From Acinetobacter populi (GTDB taxonomy: Bacteria; Pseudomonadota; Gammaproteobacteria; Pseudomonadales; Moraxellaceae), in the NCBI RefSeq assembly GCF_002174125.1, contig NZ_NEXX01000002.1:248001-312000 (forward strand): 64,000 nucleotides of DNA, written 5' to 3'. The translations under genes and the position numbers were made by a program. The notes below the pieces were generated by a model. The model was not told the origin of the DNA, searched no databases, and worked only from the letters and a program-made list of their open reading frames with translations. This document shows, piece by piece, positions 27,772-36,741 of this stretch. The first letter of the stretch is position 1; every line of letters begins with the position of its first letter.

Positions 27772-28122
27772 TCAATCAGCTTCCTTGTCTCCTTGAATAA
27801 CACTTAGGCTAATTTTAAATTTTTCTGTTGCATTGATTGGATCTGCAACATAGATTTTCTTTTTCCCTTTCAATTCTACAGTGGCTTTAGTCCCATTGGC
27901 AATGTGTTCCTGCACAACAGGATCTTTACCGACTACGTCTTCTTTAATAGAGAAAATAACGCCAGGAGGCGCAGAAAATATCCAGTCGTAATTTTGATCT
28001 AACTGGGTCAAATCATAGTTTGGACTAGAGCGATGCTTTTGTCCATCTAATGGAGCAAGTTGAGACTCAAAGGTAACACTGGTAAAATAACCTTTAGGTC
28101 CTTGGGTTAAATCTTCACTCAT
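27772..28122 (-). CDS. Unknown small protein next to the adhesin
   Basis: A 116-residue soluble protein with no recognised family, no signal peptide, no cysteine and a mixed charge. It is probably real: it has an AAAGGA ribosome binding site 6 bases before ATG 28122, a TATAAT -10 box at 28160-28155 and the shared regulatory motif 61 bases upstream. The sequence has strand-like segments (GYFTSVTFESQL, DWIFSAPPGVIFSI, KATVELKGKKKIYVADP, FKISLSVIQGD), suggesting an all-beta fold. MITE-like repeats flank it on both sides. The shared operator suggests co-regulation with the adhesin and response regulator. Confidence 0.65.
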   Translation of the reverse strand: MSEDLTQGPKGYFTSVTFESQLAPLDGQKHRSSPNYDLTQLDQNYDWIFSAPPGVIFSIKEDVVGKDPVVQEHIANGTKATVELKGKKKIYVADPINATEKFKISLSVIQGDKEAD

Positions 28123-28182
28123 AATATTTCCTTTAAAGTATTTAATGGAAATTGATTATAAAATGATTATTTTTATTAAAAA

Positions 28183-28204
28183 TATCCCTGAAATTGGGTA
28201 TTTT
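28183..28204 (-). promoter_or_regulatory. Putative response-regulator site B (27772 gene)
   Basis: Minus-strand copy of the shared motif, ATACCCAATTTCAGGGATA, with partial dyad symmetry (TACCC...GGGaTA). It is centred about 45 bases upstream of the start expected from the TATAAT box at 28160-28155, a typical activator position. Confidence 0.6.
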
Positions 28205-28239
28205 TATAATTTTTTCACTATAACGACAAAATTTAAATT

Positions 28240-28446
28240 ATAGAGCAAAATTTGATTTTTGGGCTACATTCACTTCGTCATACTTGCCTTGCGAGATACA
28301 TCTCTCAACGTATCCAGAGTAAAGTTCAAGAGTTGTTAAGGTCTAGGCTTTAGCTTTTAGAGTTTAATTTAGGATACGTTAACTCTGGATGCTGGATCAA
28401 GTCCAGCATGACACAAATGTAGCTTACATTTTGAATTTTGCTATAG
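28240..28446. mobile_element. MITE-like repeat, copy 2
   Basis: A ~205-base relative of the element at 27359-27530, with end sequences TATAGAGCAAAATTTG and GAATTTTGCTATAG. It contains an internal palindrome (ATGCTGGATCAAGTCCAGCAT, 28389-28409) missing from copy 1, and the small hairpin GAGAT.AC.ATCTC that both copies share. Fills most of the 365-base gap before the PAS kinase gene. Confidence 0.55.
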
Positions 28447-28487
28447 ATTAAAGTTGAGATTGCTAAGATTATATGAATTTTTATGAC

Positions 28488-29513
28488 TCATTTTACCACT
28501 TTAATAAGCGTCTTACCATTTTGTGATGAAATATACATTTTTGCATTAATCCTTTCAAGTCGGGTTTTCATACTACGCAAACCAACACTGATCCCTGAGT
28601 GAAAGACTGCATCGACATCAAACCCCATACCATCGTCTTCAATTTCTAAAATCAGTTGTCGTTCCTCATTAAAAAATAAGTTAATGGAAACCTGTTGTGC
28701 ATGACTATGTTTAATGATATTGGTGAGTGATTCTTCAATCACCCGTAATAAGGTCAAACATTCTAGTGTCGTCGGCTGAACAAGCCATTCCTGAGGAAAA
28801 CACCAACTAGACTTAATACCCAGTTCATCAAAAATCTGCATGAATCGGTAGCGTATAGCTGCACCCCAGATAATTGGTGTTTCAGGGATTTTTGTCCCTG
28901 AACTTGAACCTGTATCGATAATCTGTCTTAAATCATCACGTAACAATTTAAGCATAGATAAGAATTGCGAATTACTTAGATTTTCCTTACTTTGATCTAC
29001 CAATGCTATAGAACGTACCAAAGAACCACCCAAACCATCATGTAACTCATGTGCCAGATCAATTCTTTGCTGAAGTCTGGTATTTTCCAACTCAAGTTGA
29101 TGCCGAACCTGAAGTGAAAGTGCCAACTCCTCTTCTTTCTTTTTACGCTCACTAATGTCAAACATAAAACCAATCAACGATTGTGTTTCATCATTATAGC
29201 GAATAACATGTACTACTTCACGCACCCAAATATAAGTACCATCTGCTTTTAAAGCACGATAATCTGCTTCGTGGTCAATTCCATTTTTTGATAGCTCAAT
29301 ACAGTTTTTCACAACTCGTTCACGATCTTCGGGATGCATACGCTCTGCCCAATCATCTACAGTAGCCCAAGTATCATCTGACCAACCAAGCAACTCCTGA
29401 ATTTGTGGACCGACATATGTATAACGTGAGGTTTTCCAGTCAATTTGCCAAGGAATAGCATTAGTTGATTCCAAAAGTGTCTTATAAAATGCAGTATTTA
29501 GACTCTGGTTCAT
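28488..29513 (-). CDS. Soluble PAS-domain sensor histidine kinase (NarX/LiaS type)
   Basis: Cytoplasmic two-component kinase of 341 residues. A PAS fold with PAC end occupies about 10-128 (STNAIPWQIDWKTSRYTYVGP ... GFMFDISERKKKEEE). Next is a short coiled coil, then a HisKA_3 dimerisation domain with the phospho-His in [16 protein letters not shown], and a HATPase domain (NIIKHSHAQQVSI, LEIEDDGMGFD). It has no membrane segment. The kinase half is strikingly similar to that of the membrane kinase at 31857-33803, including the unusual block [24 protein letters not shown]. It lies 34 bases after the unknown gene at 29548-30489, so they may be co-transcribed. Its likely partner is the response regulator at 31261. 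Confidence 0.9.
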   Translation of the reverse strand: MNQSLNTAFYKTLLESTNAIPWQIDWKTSRYTYVGPQIQELLGWSDDTWATVDDWAERMHPEDRERVVKNCIELSKNGIDHEADYRALKADGTYIWVREVVHVIRYNDETQSLIGFMFDISERKKKEEELALSLQVRHQLELENTRLQQRIDLAHELHDGLGGSLVRSIALVDQSKENLSNSQFLSMLKLLRDDLRQIIDTGSSSGTKIPETPIIWGAAIRYRFMQIFDELGIKSSWCFPQEWLVQPTTLECLTLLRVIEESLTNIIKHSHAQQVSINLFFNEERQLILEIEDDGMGFDVDAVFHSGISVGLRSMKTRLERINAKMYISSQNGKTLIKVVK

Positions 29514-29547
29514 TTATTAAAGTCCGCTATAAAAAGGCATAGATAAA

Positions 29548-30489
29548 TCAAAGATGAGGGCGGCGGTGAACAGTTGGTTTTTTATTCCAATACCAGTCAA
29601 ATGTTTTAGAATCAGGTTCCAATAGGGTATGGGTAAGTATACTGTTTTTGCATAGTTTGTCCCAGCATGCCCGTGCAGAGTTACGATTATTATGTAAATC
29701 CACACAGTCTAAACCAGCATAAACTGTACTTGGTGGTACATATAAAGCATTTCCTTGCGCTAACCATAAATCTGCCAAACGAATTTTATGTTGCTTTGGC
29801 CAATATCTGGCGACCGAGATGACTAAAGGCATATCGGCATCAGTAGAAGCAAAAATATGCGGAAAATCATGACATTCTAAATCTGTGCATACCATCGTCA
29901 ATAATTCATGGTTACCTTCTTTACCCTGATAAGGTGACCAATGTCCTGCATACACCCCATATTCATATTGAATCTGATATAATGTCGATGTTTGCGGACT
30001 CAGTATTTTAACCGCCTGATACGGTTTAACTAAAGTCATGCCAAATGCTGCGGCAATATCCCGAGTTACCCAGAAAGCATCATATTCTATCTGTTCCCCT
30101 ACAAAATCAAGTTGGGTCTGTTTCCCATACTCTTTCCTTACTGTTTCTATCACTTTAGCAACCACATATTCTTTACCTATTGCGATTTGCGGATCAGGAA
30201 TAGCTGGTTGAAGTGGTATGGCAAATTCAGGTAAAGTTTTGAGATAAGCTGGTTTACCTTGATCATTATAAAAAAATGGTGTTTTTTGAATGTCTACTTT
30301 TGCTATATCATGATCTACAATAAAAAGCGGCGCATCAAAATATTCAAACATATTTGCCCCTATCACATCGTCTATTATTTTCAATGATAATAGCATACAG
30401 TTTAAACTCTCGGATATCCATGAAGGTAATGCTCCTAATGAATAACGCTTATTTTTATTCACAAATCGAATAAAATATTCGCCATCCAA
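29548..30489 (-). CDS. Unknown protein, start uncertain, possibly 5'-truncated
   Basis: A 313-residue protein that I cannot place. It has no signal peptide or membrane helix. It is rich in aromatic residues and has blocks such as YGVYAGHWSPYQGKEGNHELL, LVISVARYWPKQHKIRLADLW and a basic C-terminus NKKPTVHRRPHL. The frame is open to an upstream stop at 30532, but there is no ATG or GTG: only TTG at 30489 (no well-placed ribosome binding site) or the internal ATG at 30396. It abuts a decayed region with a toxin pseudogene, so loss of the true 5' end by rearrangement is plausible. It is followed by the PAS kinase on the same strand. Confidence 0.55.
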   Translation of the reverse strand: MDGEYFIRFVNKNKRYSLGALPSWISESLNCMLLSLKIIDDVIGANMFEYFDAPLFIVDHDIAKVDIQKTPFFYNDQGKPAYLKTLPEFAIPLQPAIPDPQIAIGKEYVVAKVIETVRKEYGKQTQLDFVGEQIEYDAFWVTRDIAAAFGMTLVKPYQAVKILSPQTSTLYQIQYEYGVYAGHWSPYQGKEGNHELLTMVCTDLECHDFPHIFASTDADMPLVISVARYWPKQHKIRLADLWLAQGNALYVPPSTVYAGLDCVDLHNNRNSARACWDKLCKNSILTHTLLEPDSKTFDWYWNKKPTVHRRPHL

Positions 30490-30673
30490 TAGGACATATG
30501 TAATACACCCCTTGTGGGTAAACGCCAGCTTTTAGGGCGGATGTCAATCTCAACATTTCGCCAGCTTGTTTGGTCTATTTAGCATGATAAATTCATTCGA
30601 CTAGAACAGCTGCATGTTAAAAATAGCTGAAAAATTAAGCAAATTTATCTTAACACAATTCAATAATGTATAG

Positions 30674-31158
30674 ACATTCGGATTTATCCCGATTATCCAT
30701 ACAATTTATGAAAGAACTCGAACTGCTGTCATTTCTGCTTTTCTAAAAAAGAATACCAGTATTTATGATATTAAAATTACAGGTCGTAAAACCCTAAAAA
30801 TTAAATTTGAAGTCGATACTCAGTCACCACTATTATTTAACACCGAGAAAAAGCTACTCTTACAACCTTTTTCATTCTATGTGAAATGTTTTACAATTGA
30901 AAACTTATATCTGGGTAAAATGCATACCTTACTATTTAGGCAATGGAAAAATCGTATTAAAGGTCGTGACTGGATTAAATCTGATTTAAGCCAGCAAGAT
31001 TTTTTGACATTGCTACGCAAAAAAAAAATTGACTCTGTTGATTTTGAACATGCAAAGCAGGATAGGATGTGCGACCATTTATTCAAGATATAACATCGCT
31101 AGATGTATGGTCTAATCAATATTTCCAACAACTTGCAGAGCGCATAATATATCAATAA
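30674..31158 (+). pseudogene. Degraded AbiEii/AbiGii-family nucleotidyltransferase toxin
   Basis: Remnant of an AbiE-type toxin. One frame from 30674 (no start codon) reads KFEVDT, then ENLYLGKMHTLLFRQWKNRI and KGRDW, the hallmark central region of AbiEii proteins. After GRDW about 25 residues are missing. QDFLTLLRKKKIDSVDFEHA resumes the family pattern, then a frameshift near 31064 moves the C-terminus to another frame: DVRPFIQDITSLDVW, then SNQYFQQLAERI, stop at 31158. The N-terminal nucleotidyltransferase catalytic part is absent and no AbiEi antitoxin is seen. It has therefore suffered a 5' deletion, an internal deletion and a frameshift and cannot be functional. The frame 30881-31093 alone should not be annotated as a gene. 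Confidence 0.85.
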
Positions 31159-31180
31159 AAACTAATATTTTATTTAGATC

Positions 31181-31202
31181 AAAATACCCAGTTTCAGGGA
31201 TA
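31181..31202 (+). promoter_or_regulatory. Putative response-regulator site C (regulator gene)
   Basis: Plus-strand copy of the shared motif, ATACCCAGTTTCAGGGATA preceded by AAA. It lies 58 bases before the response-regulator ATG. A TATAAA box at 31229-31234 would place the site at about -50. This predicts autoregulation of the response regulator and links it to sites A and B. Confidence 0.6.
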
Positions 31203-31260
31203 GCATAATCAATCACTATTTTCTATGCTATAAAAGACCACCCAGATCACAAGGCAATAG

Positions 31261-31947
31261 ATGGTGTCCAATCAGGAACTTACTTTACCTATTCCGGTAC
31301 TTATTGTTGAAGATGATGCCGCTATACAACATCGCTTAAAGGACTTGTTACTCAATCTGGGTTATCAACAGGATATGCTTATTTTTGTCCAGACCCTGCA
31401 AGCAGCGCTGGATACATTAAAACAGCAACCAGTTTCTTTTGCACTGGTGGATTTGGGTTTGCCCGATGGCAATGGTAAAACATTGATTGAAGCATTACGG
31501 CATTTGGATCCATCCTGTCCAATTTTGGTGATTTCGGCATGGAGTACACAAGATGCCATTTTGGGTGCGATTCAGGCAGGCGCAACCGGATATGTCCTCA
31601 AGGAACGTGATGATCTGGAAGTGTCCATGTCTATCCGCAGTATTTTACGTGGTGGCGCACCGATTGATCCCTTTATCGCCCAGCAAATCTTAAGCAGACT
31701 AATTTTACCCTCGTCAAGTGCCCCCCCTGCAACTGAAAATATTGCGGAAAAAGGTTTGCTTTCACATCGTGAACATGAGATTTTAGAACTGGTCGCCAAG
31801 GGTATGAGCAATAAGGAAATTGCCGAATTTATTCACCTTTCAAGATATACTGTCGAATGTCATATCAAACATATTTATCGCAAGCTGTCTGTATCCAGTC
31901 GCGCAAAAGCCATCAATACTGCCCGCTCTTTAGGCATATTACCTTAA
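31261..31947 (+). CDS. NarL/LuxR-family response regulator
   Basis: Two-component response regulator of 228 residues. The receiver domain has the acidic pair in LIVEDDAAI, phospho-acceptor Asp64 in ALVDLGLPDGNG, the Ser/Thr position in VISAWS and Lys114 in GYVLKERDD. A C-terminal LuxR helix-turn-helix follows: LSHREHEILELVAKGMSNKEIA ending [16 protein letters not shown]. It sits directly before the membrane kinase gene, whose ATG overlaps its 3' end by 91 bases. Its probable targets are the three shared motif sites at 27231, 28183 and 31181. The signal is unknown. Confidence 0.93.
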   Translation: MVSNQELTLPIPVLIVEDDAAIQHRLKDLLLNLGYQQDMLIFVQTLQAALDTLKQQPVSFALVDLGLPDGNGKTLIEALRHLDPSCPILVISAWSTQDAILGAIQAGATGYVLKERDDLEVSMSIRSILRGGAPIDPFIAQQILSRLILPSSSAPPATENIAEKGLLSHREHEILELVAKGMSNKEIAEFIHLSRYTVECHIKHIYRKLSVSSRAKAINTARSLGILP

Positions 31948-33803
31948 TTGTATCGTGTATTTTATGTTTGATCGCATCTACAACTTACGCAGCCCAGCCA
32001 TCCGCATGTACGACAAATATTCAGCATATCGCTGTTGCACAAGCAATAGGTGATGGTACACAACGCCCGTTACAGGGCTGGCATACGATAAAACAATTTC
32101 CCGATTTTATTGATGATCACTGGAAACTGTATTCAGGGAGTGTCTGGTATAAAATCCAATGGGATTATCATTGCCCGATCACCCAGAAAAATCCGGTAAC
32201 ACTGGTGATTAGCTATATCAATATGGCAGGACAAGTTTATATTAATGATGATTTACTCTGGCAGGATCAATCATTAGTCGAACCTTTATCACGTAGCTGG
32301 AATATGCCCCGTTACTGGAATATTCCTGCGTCTGCACTGAAACAAGGTGAAAATATCATCTGGATTCGGGTTGTGGCAGTGGCTACGCAGACCTCAGGTC
32401 TGGGTCAGGTCGTTTTGGGTGATGCGAGTCAAGTCATGCCACGATATCAGAATTTCTGGCGTGAACAACGCGTCTTGATGTTTTTTAACCTGATTTTTTC
32501 CCTGACACTGGGCGTAATTGCCTTTCTGGTCTGGTTATTTCAGCCTAAGGAATATGTATTTGGCTGGTTTGCCCTCAATTCACTGGCATGGGTTCTCATT
32601 ATTTACAATGTTCTGGCTCTTGAACCACCTTTTGGACTGGACACCTTACAACTGGCACGAATCAGTATTATCCCTATATTTGCCTATGTAGTATTTTCAT
32701 GTTTATATGCATGGCGACTGGCACAGCGACGTTTTCCATATCTGGAACGAAGTTTAATTTTAATATTATTGGGTGTTGCTTTGTTAGCAATTTTTCTACC
32801 TGATCATATTGCAATCCTCAATACTTTTTTATTCATTACCTTTATCGTGGCAATATTGATATTGGTTATTCATTTTATCAGTTATCTCTGGATTGCCAAA
32901 AAATCCGCACTATTGGAAGCCTATCTTCTAGCAAGCGTATTTATTATCTATCTTCTAGTGCTCACTCACGATATTTTATATATGTTTCATGTGATCCATG
33001 ATTTTCCATTGGCTGCCTATACAGCACCGTTAACCACACTTCTTATTGCGATTATTCTGGCTATGCGTCTGTCCAAAAATGTTAAACGCATCGAAGGCTT
33101 CAATAAAACTTTAAAAGAAAATGTCTTACAGGCCAAAGAAGAATTAACCACTTCGTTAAATATTCAGCATAAATTGGCATTGGAAAATACCAGATTGCAG
33201 GAAAGAATGGACCTTTCCCATGATCTACATGATGGACTAGGCGGCTCGTTGGTACGCTCCATGGCAATTGTTGATCAAAGCAAGCACAATCTCACCAATC
33301 CACAATTCTTATCCATGTTAAAACTATTACGTGATGATTTAAGACAAATCATTGATAGCGGTTCCAGTGCGGGCGCCAAGGTTCCCGAAACACCAATGAT
33401 ATGGGGCGCTCCAGTACGTTACCGTTTTACTCAGATTTTTGATGAATTGGATATTCAATCCTCATGGTCATTTCCGACAGTCTGGCAAAGTAAACCTACG
33501 GCATTGGAATGTTTAACTTTATTACGTGTAATTGAAGAAGCATTAACTAATATTCTTAAGCATAGTCAGGCAACACAGGTGAATGTTCATCTCTATTACA
33601 GGCTTCCCACCCAGCTTGTTTTAGAGATTGAAGATAACGGCATTGGTTTTGATGTGGACGCTGTACTTGAATCTGGAATCAGTGTTGGAATTCGAAGCAT
33701 GCAGATTCGATTAGCAAAAATTCAGGCAAATATGCACATCGAATCGCAAACGGGTCGAACCTTCATTCAGGTAATTAAAGATTTTAAGCCGATTCAACCT
33801 TAA
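31857..33803 (+). CDS. Membrane sensor histidine kinase with 7TMR-DISM input
   Basis: A 648-residue kinase. The only ATG (31857) lies inside the regulator gene and gives a long n-region before a signal-like helix ([19 protein letters not shown]). Residues ~50-200 form a periplasmic jelly-roll (7TMR-DISMED-like: [28 protein letters not shown]), a fold that often binds carbohydrate. About 205-400 hold seven membrane helices. Next are a coiled coil, HisKA_3 with [16 protein letters not shown], and HATPase ([24 protein letters not shown]). The kinase half is nearly the same as that of the PAS kinase at 28488, indicating duplication with exchange of the sensor. Its end overlaps rnhB by 20 bases, convergently. 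Confidence 0.9.
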   Translation: MSYQTYLSQAVCIQSRKSHQYCPLFRHITLIVSCILCLIASTTYAAQPSACTTNIQHIAVAQAIGDGTQRPLQGWHTIKQFPDFIDDHWKLYSGSVWYKIQWDYHCPITQKNPVTLVISYINMAGQVYINDDLLWQDQSLVEPLSRSWNMPRYWNIPASALKQGENIIWIRVVAVATQTSGLGQVVLGDASQVMPRYQNFWREQRVLMFFNLIFSLTLGVIAFLVWLFQPKEYVFGWFALNSLAWVLIIYNVLALEPPFGLDTLQLARISIIPIFAYVVFSCLYAWRLAQRRFPYLERSLILILLGVALLAIFLPDHIAILNTFLFITFIVAILILVIHFISYLWIAKKSALLEAYLLASVFIIYLLVLTHDILYMFHVIHDFPLAAYTAPLTTLLIAIILAMRLSKNVKRIEGFNKTLKENVLQAKEELTTSLNIQHKLALENTRLQERMDLSHDLHDGLGGSLVRSMAIVDQSKHNLTNPQFLSMLKLLRDDLRQIIDSGSSAGAKVPETPMIWGAPVRYRFTQIFDELDIQSSWSFPTVWQSKPTALECLTLLRVIEEALTNILKHSQATQVNVHLYYRLPTQLVLEIEDNGIGFDVDAVLESGISVGIRSMQIRLAKIQANMHIESQTGRTFIQVIKDFKPIQP

Positions 33804-34374
33804 CCGTTTCGAACTGCTCCAGTATTAAGCGTACCGGTTTATAACTGCGACGATGCTGGATCAAGACACCATGTCGCTGGATTGCGTCCAGATGAGCTTT
33901 GGTCGGATAACCGTTATGTCTGGCAAAGCCATAATCTGGATAAAGTTGATCCAGCGCCTGCATCTGACGATCGCGTGTGACTTTTGCCAGAATACTGGCT
34001 GCACTGATTTCGGCATGTAGAGCATCACCACCAATTACTGCTTCACACTTTAATGCAATATCTGGACATTTATTACCATCAATTCGCACTAGATCGGGTG
34101 TAATCTTTAAAGCTTCCACTGCCCGCTTCATAGCCAACATTGTAGCTTGCAGGATATTTATTGCATCAATTTCTTCATGGGTAGCTTCGGCAATTGACCA
34201 TGCCAATGCTTTTTCCTGAATTTCCAGAAATAATTTTTCCCGTTTTTTTGCGCTTAATTTCTTGGAATCATTTAATCCTTCAATCGGATTATTTGGGTCT
34301 AAAATCACCGCAGCAGTCACCACCGAACCAATTAATGGACCACGTCCAGCTTCATCTACACCTGCAATCTTCAT
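33784..34374 (-). CDS. rnhB: Ribonuclease HII
   Basis: Cleaves RNA in RNA-DNA hybrids and single ribonucleotides in DNA. At 196 residues it is of normal size. The type-2 RNase H motif [19 protein letters not shown] holds catalytic Asp6 and Glu7. [15 protein letters not shown] and [15 protein letters not shown] supply the remaining acidic residues, and the C-terminal [18 protein letters not shown] is typical. It overlaps the end of the convergent kinase gene by 20 bases. Confidence 0.97.
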   Translation of the reverse strand: MKIAGVDEAGRGPLIGSVVTAAVILDPNNPIEGLNDSKKLSAKKREKLFLEIQEKALAWSIAEATHEEIDAINILQATMLAMKRAVEALKITPDLVRIDGNKCPDIALKCEAVIGGDALHAEISAASILAKVTRDRQMQALDQLYPDYGFARHNGYPTKAHLDAIQRHGVLIQHRRSYKPVRLILEQFETVKVESA

Positions 34375-34388
34375 ATTATTTCCCGAAG

Positions 34389-34796
34389 TTAAAACTTTTT
34401 AAAGTTCATCACATTAATTAAACCCAAATGCTGCACAAATGGTAAAAAATCACGATCTACAAATAACAATGGTAAATGATGCTCAATACAATAACTCGCA
34501 ATAATCACATCGGTTGTTTTACGAATCGTTATGCCTTTCTTGCGCAAAAAAACGATAATTTTCTGTGCATCGCTCAACCATATTACCCTCAAAAACACGA
34601 TATTGATCTAATATTTGTAAGGCTTGTTTTGCTTGTTCATAATCTTTATCTGCTTTAAATCCCTACAATATTTCAAGAAAAATCAAATCAGCAATCGCAA
34701 CACTACTTTCTGTCAATGCCAGATCAAGCAAATCTGTATGTGCTGATTTTTTCCATTAAAGTAATCGATCCATACACTTGTATCCACCAGTATCAC
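34389..34796 (-). pseudogene. vapC: Inactivated VapC-type PIN-domain toxin
   Basis: Reading from GTG 34796, which overlaps the vapB stop, the product starts VILVDTSVWIDYFNGKN, a PIN-domain start with the catalytic Asp. A frameshift in the A-run near 34750 shifts to HTDLLDLALTESSVAIADL. That frame then meets a TAG where family members have glutamine (LEIL*GFKAD). A second frameshift near 34570 leads to RKKGITIRKTTDVIIASY and the C-terminal LFVDRDFLPFVQHLGL. Together these segments rebuild a whole ~135-residue VapC, so the gene was recently intact. Three separate lesions make it non-functional. The 69-residue frame at its 3' end is only a fragment. Confidence 0.88.
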
Positions 34797-34993
34797 TGCT
34801 GTATACCATCACGCATTTCATCCAGCTGACCTTCCCATTGCAATTTGCCACGTAACTCACGAATTGCTTGTTGTTTGTGTCGCTGAATAATTAACTTTAA
34901 CCCTTCTTCAACCACTTCTTTCTTGGTGTTTAGACCACTCGCTTGTAAAGCCTGCATCATCAAATTGTCATCAATCACAATATTGGTTCGCAT
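34793..34993 (-). CDS. vapB: VapB-family antitoxin, toxin partner broken
   Basis: A 66-residue antitoxin of the VapB (DUF2191-type) family. The N-terminal ribbon-helix-helix (MRTNIVIDDNLMMQALQASG, then TKKEVVEEGLKLIIQRHKQQ) binds DNA and represses its own operon. The C-terminal LRGKLQWEGQLDEMRD is the usual toxin-neutralising tail. It is intact, while the overlapping vapC downstream carries three inactivating lesions, so it is now an orphan. It may still repress related vapBC loci elsewhere. Confidence 0.85.
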   Translation of the reverse strand: MRTNIVIDDNLMMQALQASGLNTKKEVVEEGLKLIIQRHKQQAIRELRGKLQWEGQLDEMRDGIQQ

Positions 34994-35122
34994 ATGATCA
35001 CCTGTGTATAAATATTTGTAATATACACATTAGCATAATTCTCGAAGAGAGATTAAATCAATTTAAAAAAGCGATCCATAGACCGCTTCTTTGATCACAA
35101 TTGCCTATTATTGAACGATAAG

Positions 35123-35518
35123 TTATTTGCCAACAAATTCTGAATAGCAAGCTGTTAAAGTTTTTGCCACAGTATTGGCAACAATTTGTGTACGTGCGTT
35201 AGCATCAACAGCAGCCTGCGCTAACTCTACCGCAGAGACGTTTTGTAATGCTTTTTCACTGACACAACCACAAACTTTAGTTTCAAGTGCATCTTGCTGT
35301 TCAGCCGTCATGGTTAACGCAATCGCACGAAACGCATTGTTGGCATTCAACTCGGTACGACATTGATTATCCACAGCCATTTTTAAGACATTGCCACCAA
35401 TCGCTGCTGCTGTACCTACGGTACCATTACCATTTGCTGTTGTTGTTCCAGTCGTCGGTGTAGCACATCCGGTTAATGCTACCGCAGCACATGCTGCGGC
35501 CAATAAAAATTTTTTCAT
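35123..35518 (-). CDS. Small alanine/threonine-rich lipoprotein
   Basis: A 131-residue lipoprotein with no named family. The signal peptide MKKFLLAAACAAVALTGC ends in a clear lipobox (L-T-G-C18), so it should be lipidated by Lgt/LspA. The residue after Cys18 is Ala, which favours outer-membrane sorting. A Thr/Gly-rich linker precedes an Ala-rich helical domain with four further cysteines (NQCRTEL, KVCGCVSEK, LTACYSEF), possibly paired in the periplasm. ATG 35518 is chosen over TTG 35524. Confidence 0.75.
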   Translation of the reverse strand: MKKFLLAAACAAVALTGCATPTTGTTTANGNGTVGTAAAIGGNVLKMAVDNQCRTELNANNAFRAIALTMTAEQQDALETKVCGCVSEKALQNVSAVELAQAAVDANARTQIVANTVAKTLTACYSEFVGK

Positions 35519-35593
35519 AATCAACCCATTTAATTTTCGATTTTACAATGTTGCATCAAGCAAACCTTGGACACTATACAAGGCTTTTATATG

Positions 35594-36647
<1,054 letters not shown>

Positions 36648-36741
36648 GTGGGGCGTTATTTACCCCAAACTGATTTTATAAAATCAGTGTTAACTGTTAA
36701 AAGCTGTAATAAAGCACAGTACAAAAATTTAACCAGCAAAC

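Noticed and set aside
27546-27803. 85-codon minus-strand frame overlapping the end of the 27772 gene
   Set aside because: No ribosome binding site, runs through two inverted repeats, and overlaps a better-supported gene on the same strand.
30881-31093. 70-codon plus-strand frame as an independent small gene
   Set aside because: Its sequence is the middle of an AbiEii protein whose coding continues upstream without a start and downstream in another frame.
33784-33803. 20-base overlap of rnhB and the kinase gene as an annotation error
   Set aside because: Both C-termini are supported by family patterns; short convergent overlaps are common in compact genomes.
34389-34598. 69-codon minus-strand frame as a stand-alone PIN-domain protein
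   Set aside because: It is the C-terminal part of a vapC whose remaining parts lie in other frames up to 34796.
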